NCBI GenBank assembly: GCA_903934135.1
Contig: CAIZMQ010000132.1
Location: 1-54,343 of the forward strand
Reading direction: 5' to 3'
From: an uncultured Verrucomicrobiota bacterium
GTDB lineage: Bacteria; Verrucomicrobiota; Verrucomicrobiia; Chthoniobacterales; JACTMZ01
Length of the DNA: 54,343 bases
Position numbers and translations under genes: made by a program. Below are positions 8,308-15,832 of the stretch, one piece after another. The notes below the pieces were generated by a model that ran no database searches, was not told the origin of the DNA, and saw only the letters and a program-made list of their open reading frames with translations. How positions within the stretch are numbered: the stretch's first letter is position 1; every line of letters begins with the position of its first letter.

Positions 8308-9542
8308 GAGCACCCCCGATTCAGACCCGTCGAAAAATCGAGCGTCTCATTGTCCGCCCGCGTGTAAATGGCCTGCACCACGCTGATATGGCGCGTGGCA
8401 AACGCGGCCTCGCAATACGCGAGGTAGTAGTCCCACTTGCGGAGGAACGTCTCGTCAAACCCCTGCGCCCGCACCGCGGCGAGCTCACGGTGGAAATTCT
8501 TCCGCCAGACATGCAGGGTCTGGGCGTAATACGGTCCCATGTCGTCCAAATCGTGGAGGAACAAATCCCCCGTGCGATTCAGCGCCGTGTTGACCCGCCC
8601 GACGCTGTTGAGCAGCGAGCCCGGAAAAACATGCCGCTGGATGAAATCCACCCCGCGCCGCAGCACCTCGTATTGCGCATCCGGACACGTGATGTATTGC
8701 AACCCGAGCAGACCCTTGCGCTGGAGCAAGCGGTGGCACTGCGCGAAATAACCGTCGAGGTATTTGTCCCCCACCGCCTCGAGCATCTCGATGGAGGCAA
8801 TCTTGTCGAACTGTCCGGTCAGCTCCCGGTAATCGGTCAGCCGCAGATCGATCTTGTCGTTCAGCCCCGCCGCCGCGATCCGCCGCGAGGCCTCGTCGAA
8901 CTGCGCCGGCGAGATCGTCACCGTGGTGACCCGGCATCCAAAATTCTTCGCCGCGTGCATGGAAAAGCCGCCCCACCCGCTCCCGATCTCCAGCACATGA
9001 TCCGACGGCTGCAAGCGCAGCTTGCGGCAGAGCACATCGTATTTGCGCACCTGCGCCTGCTCCAGTGTCGCGCCCGGCTGATCCCAATACGCGGCCGAAT
9101 ACGTCATAGTCGGATCCAACCACAGCGCAAAGAACTCATTGCTGAGATCGTAGTGCTCTTGGATATTCCGCCGGCTGGTCCGCCGGCTGTTCGGACGCAG
9201 CTGGTGCGCCACCTTGTGCGCGAAATTCATCAGCCCGATCCGCAGGTCCGTCCGCCCCGATCCCTCCAGCACCGTCGACTCGTCGGCATTGCGGATAAAC
9301 CACGCAATCACCCCGACCAAATCCTCCGTCTCCCACAACCCGTCCATATAGGCCTCCCCAAACCCGACCGGCCCGTAAAGCACGCACGTCCGGAAAAATG
9401 CCACGTCCTTGACCCGAATCTCCGCCCGCGGCTCCTCCCCCAGCCCGCCGAAAATCTTCTCGCTCCCATCGGGCAGCACCAGACGCAATCGTCCCCTCTG
9501 CATGCTCGACAGCGCGGAAAAAAGGATCGGTGCGTAGTTCAC
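8304..9542 (-). CDS. cfa: Cyclopropane-fatty-acyl-phospholipid synthase family protein
   Basis: A 412-residue protein close in length to E. coli Cfa. It would transfer a methylene or methyl group from SAM to the double bond of membrane phospholipid acyl chains. Visible motifs are EHYDLSNEFF (129-138), the partner of the active-site region; YSAAYW (148-153); the SAM motif VLEIGSGWGG (183-192); and SIEMLEAVGDKY. The N-terminal domain (residues 1-110) is also conserved. The start is the GTG at 9540-9542; an ATG 13 codons later is possible. 121 nt separate it from the DUF1365 stop, so an internal promoter could lie there. Product could be cyclopropane or 10-methyl(ene) fatty acid. Confidence 0.9.
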   Translation of the reverse strand: MNYAPILFSALSSMQRGRLRLVLPDGSEKIFGGLGEEPRAEIRVKDVAFFRTCVLYGPVGFGEAYMDGLWETEDLVGVIAWFIRNADESTVLEGSGRTDLRIGLMNFAHKVAHQLRPNSRRTSRRNIQEHYDLSNEFFALWLDPTMTYSAAYWDQPGATLEQAQVRKYDVLCRKLRLQPSDHVLEIGSGWGGFSMHAAKNFGCRVTTVTISPAQFDEASRRIAAAGLNDKIDLRLTDYRELTGQFDKIASIEMLEAVGDKYLDGYFAQCHRLLQRKGLLGLQYITCPDAQYEVLRRGVDFIQRHVFPGSLLNSVGRVNTALNRTGDLFLHDLDDMGPYYAQTLHVWRKNFHRELAAVRAQGFDETFLRKWDYYLAYCEAAFATRHISVVQAIYTRADNETLDFSTGLNRGCS

Positions 9543-9663
9543 GTTAAAACAGGTCGGAGAGCCTTAAGCCTCGCTACGTTTCGCGTCGGCGGCAAGTCAG
9601 AGGACTTGGAGAGCGGCAACGGCGGGCGTCTGGCGTTTTTTCGGAAGCCCCGTAAATGTCCAG

Positions 9664-10488
9664 TCACCCGCGCGGAGGCGGGCGTGCGCCGAGGAAGCGC
9701 CGGAGTGACTTGTGCGGACGGAAGACCCCGCGCTGGTCCTCGGCGCGGGTTTCTTTCCGGAAAAACGGCACCCGCTTGAGCCAGAGGCGCAACGCCTGCC
9801 AGTGGATGAGGCCGATGACCTTGAGCGTGATGAGGGGAAATCTGACTGTGAAGCCCAAGAGGTTGGCGAAGGTCATTTCCTTGCGCCGACCGGTCAGCGT
9901 GCTGATCAGCACTTTGCCCTCCGCATCGTGGTCATCGATGAAAACCTGCAGCTTCTCGTCCGGCAGATGGAAGCGGAAGTGGAAGTCGAGATCGACCGGA
10001 CTGAACGGCGACACATAGTAGTCCTTCTCCACCCGCACCTCGAAGTCGCACTGACCATCCGGCGTGCGCGGCACCAGATACGGCTTCAATTCGCGGAACG
10101 TGTTGCCCACCTGCACGACAGACCCATGCGGGGTGCCGTCAGCCCGGAAGCAGAAATAAATGGTGATGGGATTGAAGGTGTAACCAAGTATCCGCGGGAA
10201 ACAGAGCATGCGGATCGAGCCGCCCTCCTCAAGCGGACACCCCGCGCGCTCGAGGAACTCGCGCACGTTATCCGCGATCGGACGCTCCCCGGGGCCGTAT
10301 TGCAGATGGTCGCGGTCGCGCAGGCTGTAAATGTTCGGACGATTGACGCCGAAAATTTTCAGCTTCCGTGCCACGACATCCAACTCGGCGAGATCGAGGT
10401 AGAAATAAAACACGCGGTAAAGAAATTCATGCTGCTTGGGCCGTAGGCGCCGGTGGAAGACGTCGCACTCGTAGAAGCAAGAGTTCAC
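9664..10488 (-). CDS. DUF1365 protein
   Basis: A 274-residue protein matching DUF1365, including CDVFHRRLRPKQHEFLYRVF near the N terminus and FPRILGYTFNPITIYFCF in the middle. The GTG start at 10486-10488 overlaps the FAD oxidoreductase stop (GTGA), with GGGGAGG about ten bases upstream; an in-frame start at 10524 inside the upstream gene is less likely. DUF1365 genes commonly neighbour flavin amine-oxidase and Cfa genes. The biochemical role is unknown; a part in modifying or moving acyl chains is inferred from context only. Confidence 0.85.
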   Translation of the reverse strand: MNSCFYECDVFHRRLRPKQHEFLYRVFYFYLDLAELDVVARKLKIFGVNRPNIYSLRDRDHLQYGPGERPIADNVREFLERAGCPLEEGGSIRMLCFPRILGYTFNPITIYFCFRADGTPHGSVVQVGNTFRELKPYLVPRTPDGQCDFEVRVEKDYYVSPFSPVDLDFHFRFHLPDEKLQVFIDDHDAEGKVLISTLTGRRKEMTFANLLGFTVRFPLITLKVIGLIHWQALRLWLKRVPFFRKETRAEDQRGVFRPHKSLRRFLGARPPPRG

Positions 10489-11759
10489 CTCCAAGGATCC
10501 TCCCCGCACACCGCATGCGCGCATTGCACGGCCGAGGCGAAGGCATCCTCATGGAAACCGTAGCGGAAGTAGCTGCCGCAGAAAAAGACGCGCTGGTCGC
10601 GCGACTCGGCATTGATCGAGGGCAAATGATGCTGCGCGGCCAGCGCGCCGCGGTCGAAGACCGGGTGCGTGTATTCCGTCTTCCACAGCACGGTCGCCGG
10701 GTCGATGCGGTCGGCGTAGTTCAGACTGACAAAATAATTCCGGCGATCCGACACCCCCTGCAGGCGGTTCATGTAGTAATGGGTCGACGGACGCTCGCCC
10801 TCCGCACTCGGCTCCATGCGGTAATTCCACGCCGCCCAGGCCAGCTTGCGCTGCGGCATGACCGTCGCATCCGTGTGCAGCATGGTCTCGTTGGCCTGAT
10901 ACCGGAAGGCAGGCAGCAACTTCTCCTGCAATGGACTCGGCCGCGCCAGCATGGCCAGCGATTCGTCGGCATGGGCGGCCATGATAACACGATCAAAGGC
11001 ATGAGTTTGGCCGTCCTTGGTCCGCACAGTGACTCCGTCAGCTTCCGTCTCGACACCGGCGACCGGCACGGACGCCCGCGCGCCAGGCAGACTCGCCACC
11101 ATGCGTTTCACGTATTCGCGCGAACCGCCGTCCACCGTGAACCACGGATGATGCGTGCTGACGCCGAGGAATCCATGATTGTGGAAAAACCGTACCAGCG
11201 TGGCGGCGGGAAAATCCAGCGCGCCACCCGGGGTGATACTCCAGATCGAAGCGCTCATCGGCACGAGGTAAAGCCGCAGGAAGTCGTCGCCGAGACGGTG
11301 GAGGCGCACGAACTCGTCAAGCGACATCGACTCGAGCGACTCGTCCTGCAAGGCCGCATTGGCCACGCGAAAAAACCGCATGATCTGCGCCAGCAACCTG
11401 AGGTAACGCGGCCGCACCAGATTCCGCCGTTGGGCGAAGACGCGGTTCAAGCCCATCCCGTTGTATTCCACATCGAGTCCCTCGTGTCGCACGCTGAAAC
11501 TCATTTCGGTCGGCTTGATCGGCACACGCAACTCGTCGAACAGCCGCAGCAGATACGGGTAGGTCACCTTGTTGAAGACCATGAACCCGGTGTCGATCGG
11601 CACCCGTCGCCCGTCTTCGTCCACCTCGACGGTGTTCGAATGACCGCCGATATGCCCCTCGCGCTCGAAGACCGTGACGTCGTAGCGCCGCCGAAGCAAC
11701 CATGCCGCGCCCAATCCGGCGATGCCGCCGCCGATGACGGCCAAGCGTTCTTTGCTCAT
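10485..11759 (-). CDS. FAD-dependent amine-oxidase-like oxidoreductase
   Basis: A 424-residue flavoprotein with the dinucleotide-binding motif AVIGGGIAGLGAAW at residues 7-20 and the following FERE acidic residues that bind the FAD ribose. The substrate region includes IDTGFMVFNKVTYP and NHGFLGVSTHHPWFTVDGGS. It belongs to the phytoene desaturase/amine oxidase superfamily subgroup found with DUF1365 and Cfa genes, where relatives act as fatty-acid oxidoreductases or desaturases. The frame extends to 12050, but the ATG at 11759 begins exactly at MSKERLAVIGGG, and the REP-like repeat occupies the upstream sequence. Reaction on methylated or unsaturated acyl chains is inference. Confidence 0.85.
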   Translation of the reverse strand: MSKERLAVIGGGIAGLGAAWLLRRRYDVTVFEREGHIGGHSNTVEVDEDGRRVPIDTGFMVFNKVTYPYLLRLFDELRVPIKPTEMSFSVRHEGLDVEYNGMGLNRVFAQRRNLVRPRYLRLLAQIMRFFRVANAALQDESLESMSLDEFVRLHRLGDDFLRLYLVPMSASIWSITPGGALDFPAATLVRFFHNHGFLGVSTHHPWFTVDGGSREYVKRMVASLPGARASVPVAGVETEADGVTVRTKDGQTHAFDRVIMAAHADESLAMLARPSPLQEKLLPAFRYQANETMLHTDATVMPQRKLAWAAWNYRMEPSAEGERPSTHYYMNRLQGVSDRRNYFVSLNYADRIDPATVLWKTEYTHPVFDRGALAAQHHLPSINAESRDQRVFFCGSYFRYGFHEDAFASAVQCAHAVCGEDPWR

Positions 11760-11768
11760 TCCGAAAAA

Positions 11769-11831
11769 TGTATCGTCGGCGTCCCCGCCGACGAATCCGT
11801 TGTCATCGGCGCCGGGGACGGTGCCGCTACA
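11769..11831. repeat. REPIN-like double palindrome
   Basis: Two hairpins lie head to head: CGTCGGC-GTCCCC-GCCGACG (774-793 of the 11 kb block) and CGGCGCC-GGGGAC-GGTGCCG (807-826). Their loops GTCCCC and GGGGAC are reverse complements, and the outer ends TGTATCG and CGCTACA are inverted near-copies. This is two inverted units of one element, the layout of a REPIN. It separates the desaturase and FAD oxidoreductase genes and could form a strong structure in a shared transcript, for example an mRNA stabiliser or attenuator. Confidence 0.6.
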
Positions 11832-11841
11832 TGAAACACAC

Positions 11842-12804
11842 TCACGCCGAGGCCTGCCCGCTGATCTGCGCATCCTCACGGTAGGCGGAGTCGGGCACCG
11901 CGCGCAGATTTTTGATGATCCCGAGCCACGAGAGCACCTTAAGCGTGTAGTAAGTCGGATCGAACTCCCACCAGTAGAACCCCTGGCGCGCGGCGGCTTG
12001 GTAGCGGTGGTGATTATTGTGCCATCCCTCGCCCAGCGTGATAAAGGCAAGGATCATGCTGTTGCGGCTATCGTCATGCGTCTCATAGCGCTTGCGGCCG
12101 AGCACGTGGGCCAGCGAGTTGATGCACGATGTGCCGTGAAAAAGGAAGGTCGTGCTGATGAAGAAGCCCCAGACCAGCATCTGCAGCGGCGTGGTGCCGA
12201 GCAACGGGAAAAACGCCTGCAAAAACCAGCCCCAGCCGAGCATGACGACAGCGAGGAAAATCGGGCCAATCAGATCAAAGCGGTTGAGAAAAACCAACTC
12301 GGGATACTTCGCGAGGTCTTTGATCCGCGAGTAGTCGGTCGGGAAATTGCAACTGCTGGTGATCCAGCCGATGTGCGACCAGAGGAACCCCTGCACGCCG
12401 GGCGAATGAATATCCTCTTCCTCGTCCGAGTGCTTGTGATGATGCCGATGCACCCACGCCCACCAGAGCGGACCGCGCTGCGTGCAGGTCAGACCAAGGA
12501 ACGCGGCAATGAATTGTCCGACCCGCGAAATCTGGAACGTCTTGTGGCTGAAATACCGGTGGTAAAAGCCGGTGACGAGGAACATCCTCGCGAAGTAAAG
12601 AAAGACCGCCGTGGCCACCGCGATCCAACTCCACCCGGTCCAGATAACCCCGAGGCAGCCGAGGTGCAGGATGATGAAGGGCACCAGACGCCGCCACTCC
12701 ATGCGCTCGGGCTGGTTACGGATGACGTCCGCATCGCCCTCGAAATAATCGCTGTCGAGGCAGTTGATGATCCGGCGGAGCGGTGAAACGGAGGCGGCAG
12801 TCAT
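11842..12804 (-). CDS. Fatty-acid desaturase (acyl-CoA/lipid delta-9 type)
   Basis: Membrane di-iron oxygenase that introduces a cis double bond into saturated acyl chains. The 320-residue protein has all three histidine boxes: HRYFSH (82-87), HRHHHKH (119-125) and HNNHH (262-266), with hydrophobic spans between. The double bond it makes is the natural substrate of the Cfa-type enzyme downstream. The ATG at 12804 lies only 4 nt after the parB stop, so the two genes probably share a transcript. Regiospecificity cannot be told from sequence. Confidence 0.92.
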   Translation of the reverse strand: MTAASVSPLRRIINCLDSDYFEGDADVIRNQPERMEWRRLVPFIILHLGCLGVIWTGWSWIAVATAVFLYFARMFLVTGFYHRYFSHKTFQISRVGQFIAAFLGLTCTQRGPLWWAWVHRHHHKHSDEEEDIHSPGVQGFLWSHIGWITSSCNFPTDYSRIKDLAKYPELVFLNRFDLIGPIFLAVVMLGWGWFLQAFFPLLGTTPLQMLVWGFFISTTFLFHGTSCINSLAHVLGRKRYETHDDSRNSMILAFITLGEGWHNNHHRYQAAARQGFYWWEFDPTYYTLKVLSWLGIIKNLRAVPDSAYREDAQISGQASA

Positions 12805-12808
12805 GACT

Positions 12809-13699
12809 TTACTCTTGGGCCAAACCTAGCTGCCCAAGGAGACGCTGCAAGTCGTCGTTCCCGTAATACTCGATGAGAATCCGGCCTTTGTCCTCGCCAT
12901 GATGGACTTCCACGCGGGTCGAAAGATGCTGCTGCAGGCGGTTTTCCAGATGCTGAACGGCAGCCGAGGCTGCGCGCTTTTGCCGGGTGCGTCCTTTCCG
13001 GACCACGCCATCTTGGGTCAGGGTGGTATTGACCAGATCCTCGGTGGCGCGCACCGAGAGATTTTTCCGCATGACTTGCCCGGCCACGTTGCGCTGCTCC
13101 TCGGCCGTGCGCAGCCCGAGCAGGGCCTTGGCATGTCCGACACTGAGGCGACCTTGCACCAAGTGCGTCTGCAATTCGCCGTCCAACTCGAGCAAGCGCA
13201 TGGTGTTGGCCACCGCGGCGCGGCTTTTGCCGACTTTTTTGGCGATCTCGTCTTGGCGCAGTTTGAATTCCTCGGCCAGACGCTTGTAGGCCTGCGCTTC
13301 CTCGATCGGGTTGAGATCCTCGCGCTGCAGGTTTTCGACCAGCGCGAACTCGAGCACCTCGAGGTCGGTGGCGTCGCGGACGATGACCGGAACCTCTTTG
13401 TGTCCCGCTTGCCCCGCGGCGCGCCAACGTCGTTCACCGGCGATAAGCTCGAGGAGTCCGTTGACCCGGCGCACAATGAGCGGCTGGATGATGCCGTTCT
13501 CGCGGATGGAGGCGACGAGCTCGGCCAAATGATCCGCCGAAAACGTGGTGCGCGGTTGCAGCGGACTGGGCACGACCTGCGTGAGCGCAACCGACTGCAC
13601 CCGCTCGCCCGCCGCTTCCGCCGCGGCGACCGCTTCAGCGGCTGTTTTGGCCGGAGCGATGAGTGCGCCGAGTCCGCGTCCGAGTGCTGGTTTGGCCAT
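12809..13699 (-). CDS. parB: Chromosome partitioning protein ParB
   Basis: Binds parS sites and loads as a CTP-dependent clamp for origin segregation. The 296-residue protein opens MAKPALGRGLGALI, the usual ParB start. The CTP-binding box is visible as GERRWRAAGQAGH, followed by the helix-turn-helix RLAEEFKLRQDEIAKKVGKS and LSVGHAKALLGL. The frame extends upstream to 13747, but 13699 fits the family start. No parA lies beside it and no parS-like palindrome was noticed nearby. It heads the minus-strand lipid run, directly followed by the desaturase. Confidence 0.93.
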   Translation of the reverse strand: MAKPALGRGLGALIAPAKTAAEAVAAAEAAGERVQSVALTQVVPSPLQPRTTFSADHLAELVASIRENGIIQPLIVRRVNGLLELIAGERRWRAAGQAGHKEVPVIVRDATDLEVLEFALVENLQREDLNPIEEAQAYKRLAEEFKLRQDEIAKKVGKSRAAVANTMRLLELDGELQTHLVQGRLSVGHAKALLGLRTAEEQRNVAGQVMRKNLSVRATEDLVNTTLTQDGVVRKGRTRQKRAASAAVQHLENRLQQHLSTRVEVHHGEDKGRILIEYYGNDDLQRLLGQLGLAQE

Positions 13700-13799
13700 G
13701 ACACTTGATCCTAGCGAAGGGGCCGCCCCAATGGGAAGCGTCGGCATGGGCCCAAGACCCCACTGGCCTCCGGACGGGTGGTGCGTCTATAAAACAGCG

Positions 13800-14471
13800 A
13801 TGTCGCATCTCTTCGGCCGGCTCTCCCTCTGGATCGACCCGGTGCCGCGCGATGGACCCGCTCAGATGGCCTGCGACGAGGTGCTCTTAGCCCACGCCCG
13901 GGGCCCGCTGCTCCGGGTTTTCCGATGGACTGGGCCATGGGTGAGTATCGGATACTTTGTTCCGTGGCGGGAGGCCGCGGCAGCCCGGCCCGGTTGGCCG
14001 GTTTGCCGCCGTTGGACCGGCGGGGGCGTGGTGGTGCACGACGGTGATTTCACCTTCTCGTTGGCCGCGCCGCGCACCGAGTCGTGGTCGGTGCTACGGC
14101 CTGACGAAAGTTACCGCGTGCTGCACCTCGCGCTCACTTCGGCCCTCGAGGATGCCGGATGCGAGGCGGTTCTTTTCCAGGGCGAGGCGCAGGGTGCTGC
14201 GGCCTGCTTTGCCGGACCCGTCCGCTACGATGTGGTGGACGGAACTCGCAAGGTCGCGGGAGGAGCGCAGCGGCGCACCAAACGCGGACTCCTCCACCAA
14301 GGATCGGTCCGGCAGTCAGGCCTCGAAGCCGGGTTCGGTCAACGTCTCGCCGCCACCTTGGCCGCGGAAACCGAGCCGTGGAGCCCCCCGGAGAGTTTCG
14401 AGGCGGAGACGGCCGACCTGCAGACCTCCAAATACGGACGGGACGAGTTTCTCCGGAAGGAACGGCCTTGA
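13800..14471 (+). CDS. Lipoate-protein ligase A / octanoyltransferase family protein
   Basis: Transfers lipoyl or octanoyl groups to lipoyl domains of dehydrogenase complexes. The BPL/LplA/LipB fold is marked by RRWTGGGVVVHDGDFTFSL and by GTRKVAGGAQRRTKRGLLHQ, where the Lys is the expected adenylate-binding residue. At 223 residues it lacks the C-terminal accessory domain of E. coli LplA, so it resembles LipM/LplJ-type short forms. The start ATG at 13800 opens MSHLFGRLSLWIDP; the longer frame from 13545 overlaps parB and is rejected. Ligase versus octanoyltransferase cannot be decided here. Confidence 0.8.
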   Translation: MSHLFGRLSLWIDPVPRDGPAQMACDEVLLAHARGPLLRVFRWTGPWVSIGYFVPWREAAAARPGWPVCRRWTGGGVVVHDGDFTFSLAAPRTESWSVLRPDESYRVLHLALTSALEDAGCEAVLFQGEAQGAAACFAGPVRYDVVDGTRKVAGGAQRRTKRGLLHQGSVRQSGLEAGFGQRLAATLAAETEPWSPPESFEAETADLQTSKYGRDEFLRKERP

Positions 14472-14544
14472 GCAAAATCTTTCACTGCGGCACCTTGCCC
14501 GGAGATTCGCCCGCGCTTTGTCGCGCCCGAGCGCAAGTGTCGCC

Positions 14545-15474
14545 ATGAAAAAACCGATCAAATCCGCGGTCAAAAGCGCGAAAGCGAAAACCAAAAAAGC
14601 ACCGGCCAAAAACAAGATGGCCACCCCGGGCCGGAAGCCCGCGAAGATCACCAAAGACGTCCGCCAAGCCGCCGCCCGAAAACCGGCCACACGGACTCGC
14701 GCAAAAAAAATGGCCGGCGCGGACATTGACCATCTCGGTGACCTTCCGCGCAGCTACGGCGAAGAACGCATTTTCGTGGTCGCGCAGGAACCGCATTGGC
14801 TTTTTTGTTATTGGGATCACACGCTGACCGAAGGCGTCGAGGGCACCATCTTCCTGCGCCACGGTCGGGAGGGCGCGGAGCGCCCGGAGGCTGAGGTGCC
14901 CGTGCCTTCGGAAACCAACAGTTGGTATCTCGCCGTGCGCGAGACCGATGCGGACTATTACGTCGAACTCGGGAACTACAATGGCGGCCATTGGAAGACA
15001 CTCGCCCGCAGCGGCACCGTGCTCACCCCGCGCGACACCATGACCGGATTCGGCGAGCCCGTTTTCGCCAACATGCCCTTTCACGCCACCTTCCAACAAC
15101 TCGTGGAGAAAATCCGCGGCACGATGCGCGAGGGCGAAAGCCTGGCCGATGCCCTGGCCCGGCTTCAAGGGCACGGTGCATTGCCGATCGGCCGACTAAC
15201 CCCCGCGCAACGCATCGCACTCGACCGCCTGCTCGACACCGAAATCGGGTCCCTCACCTCCGGCGAATTGTCCAGCTCCCTGGGATCTCCCGGCGCCAGT
15301 CTTTTTTCCGGCGGGTTCGCCCCATCGTCGTGGGCCTCGGCGCCCGGCGGGTCATCCGGAGGCTTCCTTGCCGCACTCGGGTTCTCCGGCGCATCGTGGC
15401 AAAGCGCGCCGGGCAGTTGGTCTTCCGCCGCACTCTCGGGTCGGGCGGCATCAAGTAGCTGGTCGTCGAGTTGA
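14545..15474 (+). CDS. DUF4912 protein with histone H1-like N-terminal tail (main part)
   Basis: A 309-residue protein in three parts. Residues 1-55 are a Lys/Ala/Pro-rich tail (MKKPIKSAVKSAKAKTKK...) like bacterial H1-type DNA-binding tails. Residues ~60-160 are a DUF4912 domain (LPRSYGEERIFVVAQEPHWL, then FCYWDHTL). The last ~95 residues are a Ser/Gly/Ala-rich linker ending SSSWSSS. A TGA (15472-15474) stops it, yet the same frame continues into a region that in DUF4912 families normally forms the C-terminal domain (next entry). So this is either a truncated form, a nonsense mutation or a readthrough site. DUF4912 function is unknown. Confidence 0.8.
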   Translation: MKKPIKSAVKSAKAKTKKAPAKNKMATPGRKPAKITKDVRQAAARKPATRTRAKKMAGADIDHLGDLPRSYGEERIFVVAQEPHWLFCYWDHTLTEGVEGTIFLRHGREGAERPEAEVPVPSETNSWYLAVRETDADYYVELGNYNGGHWKTLARSGTVLTPRDTMTGFGEPVFANMPFHATFQQLVEKIRGTMREGESLADALARLQGHGALPIGRLTPAQRIALDRLLDTEIGSLTSGELSSSLGSPGASLFSGGFAPSSWASAPGGSSGGFLAALGFSGASWQSAPGSWSSAALSGRAASSSWSSS

Positions 15475-15495
15475 CACGGGGGCCGCGAGTTCTTC

Positions 15496-15777
15496 ATGCA
15501 CCTCAATGCCGAGGTCATCTTCTACGGCGGCACCCATCCCGACGCCAAGGTGACCGTCGACGGAAAGGAAATCATGATCCGTCCCGATGGAACCTTCCGT
15601 TACCACTTCGTCCTGCCCGACGGCGCATTCGAGATTCCCGTCGTGGCCACTTCACCCGACGGCGCGGAGACACGGCGCGGCGTGCTCCGCTTCGAGCGCT
15701 CGACCACGCGCGAGGGGGATATTGCCTCCACCACGCAGCCGCCGCTTGGTGTGCCGATGGGGCGCAAACGTTCCTGA
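15496..15777 (+). CDS. C-terminal domain of the DUF4912 protein, separated by an in-frame TGA
   Basis: A 93-residue product in exactly the same frame as the DUF4912 gene. Between the TGA at 15472-15474 and this ATG lie codons for HGGREFF, which read as family sequence (compare RGFWFxVNAELIVYG in other DUF4912 proteins). The domain HLNAEVIFYGGTHPDAKVTV followed by RPDGTFRYHFVLPDG is a small beta-sandwich typical of the C terminus of these proteins. It may be translated from the ATG (a GGGGG lies ~13 nt upstream), by TGA readthrough, or not at all. One G-to-A change (TGG to TGA) would explain the split. Confidence 0.6.
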   Translation: MHLNAEVIFYGGTHPDAKVTVDGKEIMIRPDGTFRYHFVLPDGAFEIPVVATSPDGAETRRGVLRFERSTTREGDIASTTQPPLGVPMGRKRS

Positions 15778-15832
15778 ATCACTGCCGCAGACCGGGATTC
15801 CCGTCCGCCACGGCGCGAGTTAATCTGTCCCC

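Noticed and set aside
8388..9779. A 463-codon open frame on the plus strand
   Set aside because: It lies antisense to the Cfa gene, which has clear family motifs. Its translation is Arg/Pro/His-rich without domains, the usual shadow of a GC-rich gene.
11101..11125. GTTTCACGT as a parS half-site near parB
   Set aside because: It lies within the FAD oxidoreductase coding sequence and the other half of the palindrome is absent.
10368..11834. A 488-codon plus-strand open frame
   Set aside because: Antisense to the FAD oxidoreductase and DUF1365 genes; composition is shadow-like and it crosses the REPIN element.
11759..12050. N-terminal extension of the FAD oxidoreductase back to 12050
   Set aside because: The extra 97 codons run through the REPIN-like repeat and the desaturase gene and have no flavoprotein similarity.
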